Shown one piece after another: positions 15,787 through 22,585 of a stretch of 27,649 bases of DNA (the stretch's first letter is position 1; the number at the start of each line of letters is the position of its first letter). The position numbers and the translations under genes were made by a program. Below the pieces are notes generated by a model. It was given only the letters and a program-made list of their open reading frames with translations. It searched no databases and was not told the DNA's origin. The DNA is from JBDTNL01 sp039933785. GTDB taxonomy: Bacteria; Acidobacteriota; Thermoanaerobaculia; Multivoradales; JAGPDF01. The stretch covers positions 1 to 27,649 of the forward strand of contig JBDTNL010000049.1 in assembly GCA_039933785.1 (NCBI GenBank), read 5' to 3'.

Positions 15787-16848
15787 CTACCAGCGCAAGA
15801 GCACCAACTCGGAGCAGAATCCCGGGCCGAGCGCGAGCAGCATGCCGAGGGTGCCCGGAGGCGGCCGATGCGGAGCGGCGAGGGTTTCCTGCAACACGAG
15901 CAGCACAGAGGTCGAGGAGAGGTTGCCAACCTCGCGGAGGCTCTTCCAGGTGATCTCGAGCGCCGAGCTCGGCAACTCGAGGGCCTGCTCCATCGCCTGC
16001 AGCACTTTCGGGCCGCCCGGATGGCAGACCCACGAACCGATGGCGTTGCGGGTCAGTGAATGCTCGGCGAGAAAGCGATCGACGTCTTCGCGCAGGTGTT
16101 CACGCACGACTTCGGGCACGTCGGCCGAAAGCACAATCTGGAAACCGCGCTCCGAGATATCCCAACCCATGACGCGCTCGGAGTCGTGGTAGAACACGGA
16201 GCGCGAAGCGAGCACCGTCGGGCCGGAGGCGCGCGGCAGCTCGCGCTCTGAGCCGGCGAGCACCACCGCGGCGGCGCCGTCGCCGAACAAGCCCGAGGCA
16301 ATCAAGTTGGGAATCGACAGGTCTTGCTTCTGCAAGGTGAGCGAGCAGAGCTCGACCGACAGCAAGACAGCAATATCACGCGGGTACGCCTTCACATAGT
16401 CCGCGGCGCGCGCGATCCCCGCCGCGCCGGCAACGCAACCGAGGCCGAAGATCGGCACGCGCTTCACCCGCGGCGCAAGGCGTAGGCGATTCATCAGGCG
16501 GGCGTCGATCGAGGGCGTCGCAACCCCGGTCACGGTGACGAAGAACAGCGCGTCGATATCGGTGAGCTCGAGACCCGCGCGGGCGATCGCCTGCGTGACC
16601 GCCGCGCCGCCGACGTCCTCGGCCACTCGAATCCAGGCGTCGTTCGCCTGGCCCCACGTTTCCAGCCGGTCGTACTGGTCGATCGGCAGCGCCAAGTGGC
16701 GGCCGCCCACCAGGACGTTTCGATGCAGCGCCTCGAGGCGTTCGAGGTTGTAGTGGCGCGCACCCCAGGTGCGGCGGAACGCGGCGATCAGCGTGTCTTG
16801 ATCGTAGTAGTTCGGCGGGAACCCGGAACCGACGGCGACAATCCTCAA
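15787..16848 (-). CDS. Type III polyketide synthase (chalcone synthase-like)
   Basis: From the TTG at 16848 the protein is 353 residues, the normal size. The Cys-His-Asn triad is complete: Cys138 in PIFGLGCVAGAAG, His276 in CHPGGPKVL and Asn309 in REVGNLSS. The GVATPSIDARL segment (about 108-118) and C-terminal LALGPGFCSELVLL are family hallmarks. It condenses malonyl-type extenders onto an acyl starter, here probably a long-chain acyl group supplied by the ligase and ACP of the same operon, giving alkylpyrones or alkylresorcinols. The start is a TTG overlapping the upstream membrane-protein stop as TTGA; the longer frame to 16941 lies inside that gene. Starter length and ring-closure mode cannot be told from the sequence. 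Confidence 0.93.
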   Translation of the reverse strand: MRIVAVGSGFPPNYYDQDTLIAAFRRTWGARHYNLERLEALHRNVLVGGRHLALPIDQYDRLETWGQANDAWIRVAEDVGGAAVTQAIARAGLELTDIDALFFVTVTGVATPSIDARLMNRLRLAPRVKRVPIFGLGCVAGAAGIARAADYVKAYPRDIAVLLSVELCSLTLQKQDLSIPNLIASGLFGDGAAAVVLAGSERELPRASGPTVLASRSVFYHDSERVMGWDISERGFQIVLSADVPEVVREHLREDVDRFLAEHSLTRNAIGSWVCHPGGPKVLQAMEQALELPSSALEITWKSLREVGNLSSTSVLLVLQETLAAPHRPPPGTLGMLLALGPGFCSELVLLRW

Positions 16849-17264
16849 GAGCGCTCGATCCTCATCCAGCGTCCGAGGCCCGCCAGCAGCAGCCCGGACA
16901 GGGAGTACAGACCCAGCCAATGGAACGCCAACCCCCACCACGGCTCACGCTGCAAGCCGCCGAGGGTCACCGCGGCGAAAACCAGCAGCGGGCCGCGGAA
17001 CACCCAGGCGATCCAAGCGGTCGCCAGCCCATCCAGCCACCAGGCCCCGCTCTTGCCCTGAACCAGCAGGAAGAGCGCGAGTAGAGCCGTCGATTCCAGC
17101 ATCCACGCCGCCAGCTGAACCGCCGCTGGCAAGCCCGCCGACACGCGCGTCCGGCCGGAAAGCGCGTGGACGTCCGGCGCGAACCCGAGCAGGTCGCCGG
17201 CGAGAGCGTAGCCCGCCTGAACCAAGAGCAAGAGCAGGAGGGCAAACAAGATGAAACGGATCAC
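16845..17264 (-). CDS. Small four-helix membrane protein of unknown family, first gene of the type III PKS operon
   Basis: The 139-residue product starts at a GTG (VIRFILFALLLLLLV...) and contains four hydrophobic segments at about 3-23, 46-67, 77-102 and 110-131, with short polar links and a basic C-terminus (RWMRIERS). I do not recognise the family. Its TGA overlaps the TTG start of the type III PKS, so the two are translationally coupled. A TAAGAT hexamer ends 6 bases before the GTG and no Shine-Dalgarno sequence is present, suggesting a leaderless first gene. A role in membrane anchoring, product insertion or transport is inference from position only. Confidence 0.75.
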   Translation of the reverse strand: MIRFILFALLLLLLVQAGYALAGDLLGFAPDVHALSGRTRVSAGLPAAVQLAAWMLESTALLALFLLVQGKSGAWWLDGLATAWIAWVFRGPLLVFAAVTLGGLQREPWWGLAFHWLGLYSLSGLLLAGLGRWMRIERS

Positions 17265-17270
17265 CGCTGA

Positions 17271-17276
17271 ATCTTA
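17271..17276 (-). promoter_or_regulatory. Candidate -10 element (TAAGAT) for the type III PKS operon, leaderless layout
   Basis: TAAGAT on the minus strand ends 6 bases before the GTG at 17264. It is one half of a 74-base divergent intergenic region shared with the MscS-type channel gene. Confidence 0.42.
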
Positions 17277-17323
17277 TGTCGCTTCGCGGAGCCGGCTCGC
17301 ACGCCGCCCATTGCGGCCTTTAG

Positions 17324-17329
17324 TAGACT
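17324..17329 (+). promoter_or_regulatory. Candidate -10 element (TAGACT) for the MscS/CNB channel gene, leaderless layout
   Basis: TAGACT ends 9 bases before the GTG at 17339; no Shine-Dalgarno sequence intervenes. It faces the TAAGAT of the PKS operon about 50 bases away, so the two promoters share the region between. Confidence 0.45.
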
Positions 17330-17338
17330 GCCCGCCGA

Positions 17339-18853
17339 GTGGAGCTTTCTCCCTACCTCCCGAAGATCCTCCTGGCGCTCGCGGTGCTGTTCGGCCTCGA
17401 GATCGTCTATGTGCTCGTCCGGCGAGCCCTGCGACGCTTCCGGCCGCGCCTGATCTATCACTTCTGGGCGATCAGCCTCGCCGCGCTCACTGGTCTCGGC
17501 TCGACGCCGCTCGCCCCGCCGGACGTGCTCGGTTGGGACATCCTTTGTGCAGCGGCCGCGGTCTTGAGCACGCTCATCGGTTTCGCGTTGTTCGAGGCGT
17601 TGGTCCTCGTTCGGCCGTGGAATTCACGGCGCGGCGCCTTCATCCCCAAGCTGGCGCGCGATGTCATCCGTGTCCTCTTGGCGTTCTCCGCGATCCTGAC
17701 CGCGGCGCATTTTCTCCGTCCGGGCTCGCTCTCCGGCGTCGCCTGGACCTCCGCCACATCCGTCGCGGTTCTCGGCTTGGCGCTCCAGGATCTGTTGAAG
17801 AACGTCTTCGCCGGCATGTCGCTGCAGATGGAAAAGCCGTTTCATACCGGCGACTGGCTGATGATCGACGGCCGCGGCTTGGCGCAAGTGCTCGATGTCT
17901 CGTGGCGCTCGACGCGCCTGCGTACTAGCGAGGGCGTGGAGATCTTCGAGCCCAACACCAGCATGGCGGCGGCACGCCTCACCAACTATGGCTCGGGGAG
18001 AGCCCCGGTCGCGTTCAGCTTCTCCTTCGGACTTCCCTACTTGACTCCGCCCGCGGTCGCGAAGAGCGCTCTCCTCGAGGCGGTGCGCGGCGTTCCCGGG
18101 GTGCTCGAAGCACCCGCCGCCGAGGCCTTTCTCGAACATTTCGGCGACTCTGCCGTGACCTACAAGCTGCGGGTTTGGACACAGCAGGTCGCCTCAGCGA
18201 TGCGCTTTCACGATTCGGTGCAAAGCCGGGTCTGGTATCGACTGCAGCGCCACGGTATCTCGGTACCGTACCCAACCCGCACGGTCCAGATGCGAGACAG
18301 CCTGCGCGAGGATTTGGAAGCCACCGGTCGAGTGCGGCATGAGATCGCGAACCTGTTGAGCAGCGTGCCTCTGTTCAAGGAACTCGGCCGCGACACGCAA
18401 GAACGACTCGCCGACGCCACTCGCCGCCAGATCTTCGACGACGGCGAGATCCTCGTCCAGGAAGGCGACCGTGGCACCTCGCTCTTCGTGATCGAGCACG
18501 GCAAGGTCCAGGTCACCAAGGCCGGCAACACGGTAGGCACGACGTATGTCGTGCTGGCGCGTCTCAAGGACGGCGATTTCTTCGGCGAGATGTCACTCCT
18601 CACCGGCGAGCCCAGAAGCGCTACCGTCACGGCGGAGGGCAGCTGTGAGGTGCTGGTGCTCGACCACGCGGCCATGGCGTCGCTCCTCGCAGCGGATCCT
18701 TCCCTTGCCGAGTCTCTTAGCCACTCGATCGCGGCGCGCTCGGCCGCGACCTCCGCCACGCTCGAGGATCGGCGTGAGCGCGGCGATGGCGACGAAGAGC
18801 CCCAGGCGAATCTGCTCCATCGCATCCGCGCGTTCTTCAGCCTGCCCGACTGA
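17339..18853 (+). CDS. MscS-family channel with C-terminal cyclic-nucleotide-binding domain (bCNG-like)
   Basis: The 504-residue protein has several N-terminal membrane helices (about 5-25, 40-58, 64-90, 105-125), then the MscS pore helix and beta-domain segment (VLGLALQDLLKNVFAG, then EKPFHTGDWLMIDG, about 145-182). The C-terminus from about 345 carries a cyclic-nucleotide-binding domain whose phosphate-binding cassette reads FGEMSLLTGEPRSATV; Glu417 and Arg426, equivalent to the ligand-contacting Glu and Arg of CAP-type domains, are present. This architecture matches the bacterial cyclic-nucleotide-gated MscS-superfamily channels, in which ligand rather than tension is thought to control opening. 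The GTG start follows TAGACT by 9 bases. A TfoX-N-like gene begins 5 bases after the stop. Confidence 0.9.
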   Translation: MELSPYLPKILLALAVLFGLEIVYVLVRRALRRFRPRLIYHFWAISLAALTGLGSTPLAPPDVLGWDILCAAAAVLSTLIGFALFEALVLVRPWNSRRGAFIPKLARDVIRVLLAFSAILTAAHFLRPGSLSGVAWTSATSVAVLGLALQDLLKNVFAGMSLQMEKPFHTGDWLMIDGRGLAQVLDVSWRSTRLRTSEGVEIFEPNTSMAAARLTNYGSGRAPVAFSFSFGLPYLTPPAVAKSALLEAVRGVPGVLEAPAAEAFLEHFGDSAVTYKLRVWTQQVASAMRFHDSVQSRVWYRLQRHGISVPYPTRTVQMRDSLREDLEATGRVRHEIANLLSSVPLFKELGRDTQERLADATRRQIFDDGEILVQEGDRGTSLFVIEHGKVQVTKAGNTVGTTYVVLARLKDGDFFGEMSLLTGEPRSATVTAEGSCEVLVLDHAAMASLLAADPSLAESLSHSIAARSAATSATLEDRRERGDGDEEPQANLLHRIRAFFSLPD

Positions 18854-18858
18854 GGTCC

Positions 18859-19230
18859 GTGCCGGTCTCTCGTGAGTTCCGCGCCTACGTGCTCGAACAG
18901 CTCGAGGGCTTTGCGCTGGTGACAGCACGGCCGATGTTCGGCGGCTACGGGCTCTACGCCGGTGGTGTGATGTTCGCGGTGCTCGATGACGATGAGATGT
19001 TTCTGCGTGCGGCCGAGGCGACTCGAGCGGAATTCGCGGCCGCGGGTTCGCGGCCGTTCGCGCCCATCCCCGGCGCCAAGCCGATGCTCGGCTATTGGCT
19101 GGTTCCCGGCGACGTGCTCGAAGATCGCGCACTCTTGCCGGTGTGGGCCGAGCGGGCGCGCCAGGCTGCGCTCGCTGCGAAGAAAGCCCCGGCTCGAAAG
19201 ACCGCGCGCAAGGCCAAGGCTCGCCGCTAG
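18859..19230 (+). CDS. TfoX N-terminal domain-like protein with basic tail
   Basis: The 123-residue protein resembles stand-alone TfoX-N domains: ARPMFGGYGLYAGGVMFAVLDDDEMFLRA (about 23-51) and the PIPGAKPMLGYWLVP region. Such small proteins are widespread and mostly uncharacterised; the name comes from the competence regulator TfoX, but no competence role is implied. The last ~20 residues (AAKKAPARKTARKAKARR) are Lys/Arg/Ala-rich, like histone H1-type tails, suggesting nucleic-acid contact. It starts at a GTG with GAGG a few bases upstream, 5 bases after the channel gene. Its TAG overlaps the TAG of the convergent hydrolase gene in CTAG. Confidence 0.8.
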   Translation: MPVSREFRAYVLEQLEGFALVTARPMFGGYGLYAGGVMFAVLDDDEMFLRAAEATRAEFAAAGSRPFAPIPGAKPMLGYWLVPGDVLEDRALLPVWAERARQAALAAKKAPARKTARKAKARR

Positions 19231-19961
19231 TTTCTCCCGCCCGATGCTTCGGTGGAGCGGACAAAGTCCGCGATTGCGGCCCAGCATTCGCGCGGCTTCG
19301 TCTGCAGCAGGAGATGCGGCCCTTCGAGCGTAACCTCGGCGAGATTCGGCCGGGCCTTGCGCATGGTTTGTGCCGAACCGGAGCGCACCAGCCGGTCCTC
19401 TTGCCCGTGGAGAGCAAACACCGGCACCGGACAGTCTCGAAGCGCGGCCCGCGCATCGACGGAGAGGACTTCTCGAAGGCGCGCCGCCATTGCCGGACCG
19501 GATGCCGAGCGCCGAGCCTGCCGGACTTCCTCGAGCAACTCGGCGTCCGCGTGACGCCCGGCGAGCACGAGTCGAAAGCCCAGGCTCGGCGGTCGCGCCA
19601 CGAACAGCCAGTCGCGGGCGAAGAAGCGAAGCCACGACCAAGACGGCGGACGAACGAAGGTGACACAGAGCACGACGGCGACGAGCCCCGCCGGGCGACG
19701 GCGCGCGATTTCGAGCGCGAGCGGGCCCGCGAAGGACTCGCCGAGCAGGACGTAGGGCCGATCGGCGGGGAGCTTCGGGAGTATGAGGTCCGCGAGCGCG
19801 CTGTACGCCATGTTCCCCGCTTGAGGTAGCGGCATGACCTGCGGCTCGAACTCGCGCGGCGTCGCCGCCAGGAAGCGTCGGAAGAGGAGGCCGGTGCCCT
19901 CGAGGCCCGGCAAGAGAACGATCGCGAGCGGCTGTGTTCGCCGTCCCCGGTCGCCGCTCAA
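19227..19961 (-). CDS. Alpha/beta hydrolase
   Basis: The 244-residue protein has the alpha/beta-hydrolase triad pattern: oxyanion-region motif LLPGLEGTG (16-24), nucleophile Ser76 in LLGESFAGPLA, Asp189 in HGQEDRLV and His216 in LEGPHLLLQ. The substrate (ester, thioester or lipid) is not readable. It starts at a TTG that overlaps the YbjQ-like stop as TTGA; no better start exists before the core motif. It is the last gene of the six-gene overlapping chain and converges with the TfoX-N-like gene. Confidence 0.83.
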   Translation of the reverse strand: MSGDRGRRTQPLAIVLLPGLEGTGLLFRRFLAATPREFEPQVMPLPQAGNMAYSALADLILPKLPADRPYVLLGESFAGPLALEIARRRPAGLVAVVLCVTFVRPPSWSWLRFFARDWLFVARPPSLGFRLVLAGRHADAELLEEVRQARRSASGPAMAARLREVLSVDARAALRDCPVPVFALHGQEDRLVRSGSAQTMRKARPNLAEVTLEGPHLLLQTKPRECWAAIADFVRSTEASGGRN

Positions 19962-20290
19962 GGCGCGGGTTCGACCACCACCGCGGTGCCGTAGCAGAGC
20001 ACCTCGGTCACTCCGTCCATGACCTCGGTGGCGTCGTAGCGCACGCCGATCACCGCGTTGCCGCCCATCTTCTGCACATGCTGCAGCATGAGCTCGAAGG
20101 CCTCTTCACGGGTCTTCTCGCAGAGCTCGGTGAACAGCGTGATGTTGCCACCGATCAAGGTCTGGAGCGAGCCGCCGATCGTGCCGAAAATCGAGCGCGA
20201 GCGCACAGTGATGCCGCGCACGATGCCGAGCGGCTTCACGACTCGGTAGCCCTCGATGGTGAAGGTGGTAGTCGTCATCTCGCGATTCAT
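19958..20290 (-). CDS. YbjQ/UPF0145 family protein
   Basis: The 110-residue protein shows the family pattern: IEGYRVVKPLGIVRGITVRSRS near the start, the long helix TREEAFELMLQHVQKMGGNAVIGVRYD, and YGTAVVVEP at the end. Family members form pentameric rings and are labelled heavy-metal-binding by structure annotation; their role is unclear. The ATG at 20290 overlaps the HAD stop as ATGA and has GAGGAG several bases upstream, which decides it over the second in-frame ATG four codons later and over longer upstream extensions. Confidence 0.85.
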   Translation of the reverse strand: MNREMTTTTFTIEGYRVVKPLGIVRGITVRSRSIFGTIGGSLQTLIGGNITLFTELCEKTREEAFELMLQHVQKMGGNAVIGVRYDATEVMDGVTEVLCYGTAVVVEPAP

Positions 20291-20985
20291 GCTTGACTCC
20301 TCGACCCTTCGAACGCGATGGCTTCCGGCCGCCGCGCCGCGAGCCACTCGGGTAGTGCCGCCACGCCGGACAGACAGGCCAAGGGCTCCGAAGCCAAGAG
20401 CTCGGTCTCGAGATGTGAGCCGCTCAACACCCCCACCGCGCTCGTCCCGGCGTTACGCGCCATGTCGAGATCGTACGTGGTGTCGCCGATCATCAAGGTT
20501 TCGTCACGGTCGACGCCGAGCTCCCCCATCAGGCCTGCGAGCATCCCGGGGTGCGGCTTGGGCGGCGCCTCGTCAACCGTGCGGCTCGCTCTGATGACGC
20601 CGGCAAGGCCGGTGTTCGCGAGATCGCGCTCGAGCCCTCGCCGGCTTTTCGCGGTTGCCACGGCGAGCAGGTAGCCCTGCGCAGTGAGCTCGTCGAGCGC
20701 CGCGCGGACTCCGCTGAAGAGCGTCGAGTGATCCTTGTAGGTGGCCAGCCAATGGTGACGATAGCTCTCGACGACCTGCTCGTATTTCTCGGCCGCGATG
20801 CCGGGATAGAACATCACGAAGGAATCGAAGAGGCCCATGCCGATCGCTCGGCGGATCTCCGCCTCCGGACGCGGTACGAGACCCGCGTCAACCATGGCGC
20901 CGCGAGTGCAGGCGATGATCGCGCTCACCGAATCCATCAGCGTGCCGTCCCAGTCGAACACCAGGAGGCGAAAGTCCGTGCTCAT
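20287..20985 (-). CDS. HAD-superfamily hydrolase, phosphoglycolate phosphatase-like
   Basis: The 232-residue protein has HAD motif I FDWDGTLMDS with nucleophile Asp11 and Asp13, motif II/III region AVATAKSRRGLE with the conserved lysine, and motif IV MIGDTTYDLDMA. The helical cap between about 18 and 85 and the overall length match the Gph/PGMB subgroup. The substrate is a small phosphate ester that cannot be specified. Its ATG overlaps the nucleotidyltransferase stop (ATGA), and it ends in an ATGA overlap with the YbjQ-like gene. A TAGAAT 6 bases upstream of the ATG may add an internal promoter. Confidence 0.87.
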   Translation of the reverse strand: MSTDFRLLVFDWDGTLMDSVSAIIACTRGAMVDAGLVPRPEAEIRRAIGMGLFDSFVMFYPGIAAEKYEQVVESYRHHWLATYKDHSTLFSGVRAALDELTAQGYLLAVATAKSRRGLERDLANTGLAGVIRASRTVDEAPPKPHPGMLAGLMGELGVDRDETLMIGDTTYDLDMARNAGTSAVGVLSGSHLETELLASEPLACLSGVAALPEWLAARRPEAIAFEGSRSQA

Positions 20986-22019
20986 GGGTCGATTCTATGC
21001 CCGGCGAGGGGCGTCAGGACCAAGCCCATCTCCACTCGGGATGACGCGGGCGGCGCACTCTGGAGTTGCTCCCGCGTTACGAGCATGCTCTCGATACGCG
21101 CGCCCGCCGGCACCGCGACACCGTGCCCGAGCACGACGCGAGAAAGGCGTGCGCCCTCACCGACACTCGTTCCGGTCAGCAGAACGGCGTGCTCGACCTC
21201 GGCATCACGCTCGATCACCGCGCCGGTCTCGAGGACCGAGGCGCGGACTCGCGCTCCGGCGTCGACCAAGGCTCCCACCGCAATCGATGATCTACCCAAC
21301 GACCGAGTGGCGCTCTCGAGCACGCCGTCGAGATAGCGCTCGGGCGTACCAAGATCGTGCCAGCGCCGGGCAGTCCACAGCGCCTCGAGGCGCCCGCCCT
21401 CGGCAAGCAGCGGCTCGTAGAGGGCGGAGATGATGTCGGACGGTCCCTCCGGGATGCGCTCGAGCAGCCGCGGCGAGAGCGCATGCGCCCCGGCAAAGAC
21501 CCCGCGTCGCACTTCTCCCTCAGCGGTCGCGCGGCGAAAGCTGGTGATCCGATCGCGCCGATCCACTCCAACACCGCCGCCGAACGAGGCCACCGAGATT
21601 CGCGAATGGAGGAGCAGCGTCGCATCGGCGCCGCGCTGTCGATGCCGGCGCACCAATTGCTCGAGGGGCCAGCGGCACAAGCTGTCACCGTTGAGCAGCA
21701 AAATAACGTCGGCTTCGGCGAGAAAGCCGCGCAAGGGATAGAGCGCCCCGAGTGTGCCGAGCAACTCGGGCTCGGATGAGTAAGTGAGTGGAACCCCGGC
21801 GTATTCGGCGCCGAAGTGGGCACGGATCTGTTCGCCGAGATGGTGGAGATTGAGCGCCGCGGCCTCGCAGCCCGCTGCCGCAAGGCGGCGCAAGGTCGCG
21901 CCAGCGATGGGTTCGCCAGCGACCGGGAGAAGCGGTTTAGGAGTGAAGTCGGTGAGCGGTCGCAGCCGATCGCCGCGGCCCGCGGCGAGTACCAACGCCC
22001 GCAACCGCGGGCGGCTCAT
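20982..22019 (-). CDS. Sugar-1-phosphate nucleotidyltransferase with left-handed beta-helix tail
   Basis: The 345-residue product opens with the nucleotidyltransferase signature LVLAAGRGDRLRPLT (9-23) and conserved Lys28 in FTPKPLLPVAG. ILLLNGDSLC carries the metal-binding Asp. The C-terminal third (SIAVGALVDAGARVRASVLETGAVIERDAEVEHAVLL, split here only by description) has hexapeptide-like repeats of a left-handed beta-helix. Candidates are mannose-1-phosphate guanylyltransferase or a MurU-like MurNAc-1-phosphate uridylyltransferase; specificity cannot be read. The ATG at 22019 overlaps the CYTH stop as ATGA, and the gene ends in ATGA with the HAD start. The frame extends to 22223 but that lies inside the CYTH gene. 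Confidence 0.85.
   Translation of the reverse strand: MSRPRLRALVLAAGRGDRLRPLTDFTPKPLLPVAGEPIAGATLRRLAAAGCEAAALNLHHLGEQIRAHFGAEYAGVPLTYSSEPELLGTLGALYPLRGFLAEADVILLLNGDSLCRWPLEQLVRRHRQRGADATLLLHSRISVASFGGGVGVDRRDRITSFRRATAEGEVRRGVFAGAHALSPRLLERIPEGPSDIISALYEPLLAEGGRLEALWTARRWHDLGTPERYLDGVLESATRSLGRSSIAVGALVDAGARVRASVLETGAVIERDAEVEHAVLLTGTSVGEGARLSRVVLGHGVAVPAGARIESMLVTREQLQSAPPASSRVEMGLVLTPLAGHRIDP
20992..20997 (-). promoter_or_regulatory. Possible internal -10 element (TAGAAT) before the HAD gene
   Basis: TAGAAT on the minus strand ends 6 bases before the HAD ATG, the same spacing as at ruvB. It lies inside the last codons of the nucleotidyltransferase gene, so coincidence with coding sequence is possible. 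Confidence 0.28.
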
Positions 22020-22585
22020 TCCTCGGGAAACACCATTTCCGGCGGCGCGTCCGGGTGATCCTTGAGATAGTCGTCGTACAGCCGGAGATAGGAACGCTGC
22101 TCCACCTTCTTCAAATCGAGGCCGCAGCGCTTGGCCAATACCTCGGCTCGATCGCCTTCGAACTCGACGTAGTCGCCGATCGGCGTGTGGTCGAGCGCGA
22201 TCTCGACACCACCCACGCGCCATTCTTCGCGCACCTTCTGGTACCGGCGCACGACCTGGTAGCCGAGCGCTTCGAACAGGGACTTCGCCTGATCGACGCC
22301 CTCGCCCTCGACGTTGAACTCGTGCTCTACCCGCACCTTGACCGGGCCCTCGAGACGCCGCGGACCCTTGAAGGTCACACGCGCGCCACGGCCATCGCGG
22401 CGCAGACGCAGCACACAGCCATCGGCCTCGAGCTGACCCTTGCGGTCGAGGACCCAGTTGTCTTCGAACGAACCGGCTCCTCGGCGCTCGGCCTCGATTT
22501 CGATCAGGCGCACACGCACGCCGTCCAGCCCTTCGACTCGGAATTTGAGCTCACGCTCTTCCGACGGTTTCTTCTCAGTCGTCAT
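22016..22585 (-). CDS. CYTH-domain protein (class IV adenylate cyclase / triphosphatase family)
   Basis: The 189-residue protein starts with the CYTH signature ExExK as E10-R-E12-L-K14 and alternates charged strands (VLRLRRD, ARVTFKGPRR, VRVEHEF, YVEFEG) that line the triphosphate tunnel. CYTH enzymes bind triphosphates with a divalent metal and act as class IV adenylate cyclases, thiamine triphosphatases or inorganic triphosphatases. Which applies here is not decidable from sequence. Both ends are ATGA overlaps, with the M20 peptidase upstream and the nucleotidyltransferase downstream. Confidence 0.85.
   Translation of the reverse strand: MTTEKKPSEERELKFRVEGLDGVRVRLIEIEAERRGAGSFEDNWVLDRKGQLEADGCVLRLRRDGRGARVTFKGPRRLEGPVKVRVEHEFNVEGEGVDQAKSLFEALGYQVVRRYQKVREEWRVGGVEIALDHTPIGDYVEFEGDRAEVLAKRCGLDLKKVEQRSYLRLYDDYLKDHPDAPPEMVFPEE

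Noticed and set aside
18208..19641. 477-codon minus-strand frame crossing the channel, TfoX-N-like and hydrolase genes
   Set aside because: It spans three well-supported genes and has Arg/Ser-rich composition with no motif; it is a shadow frame.
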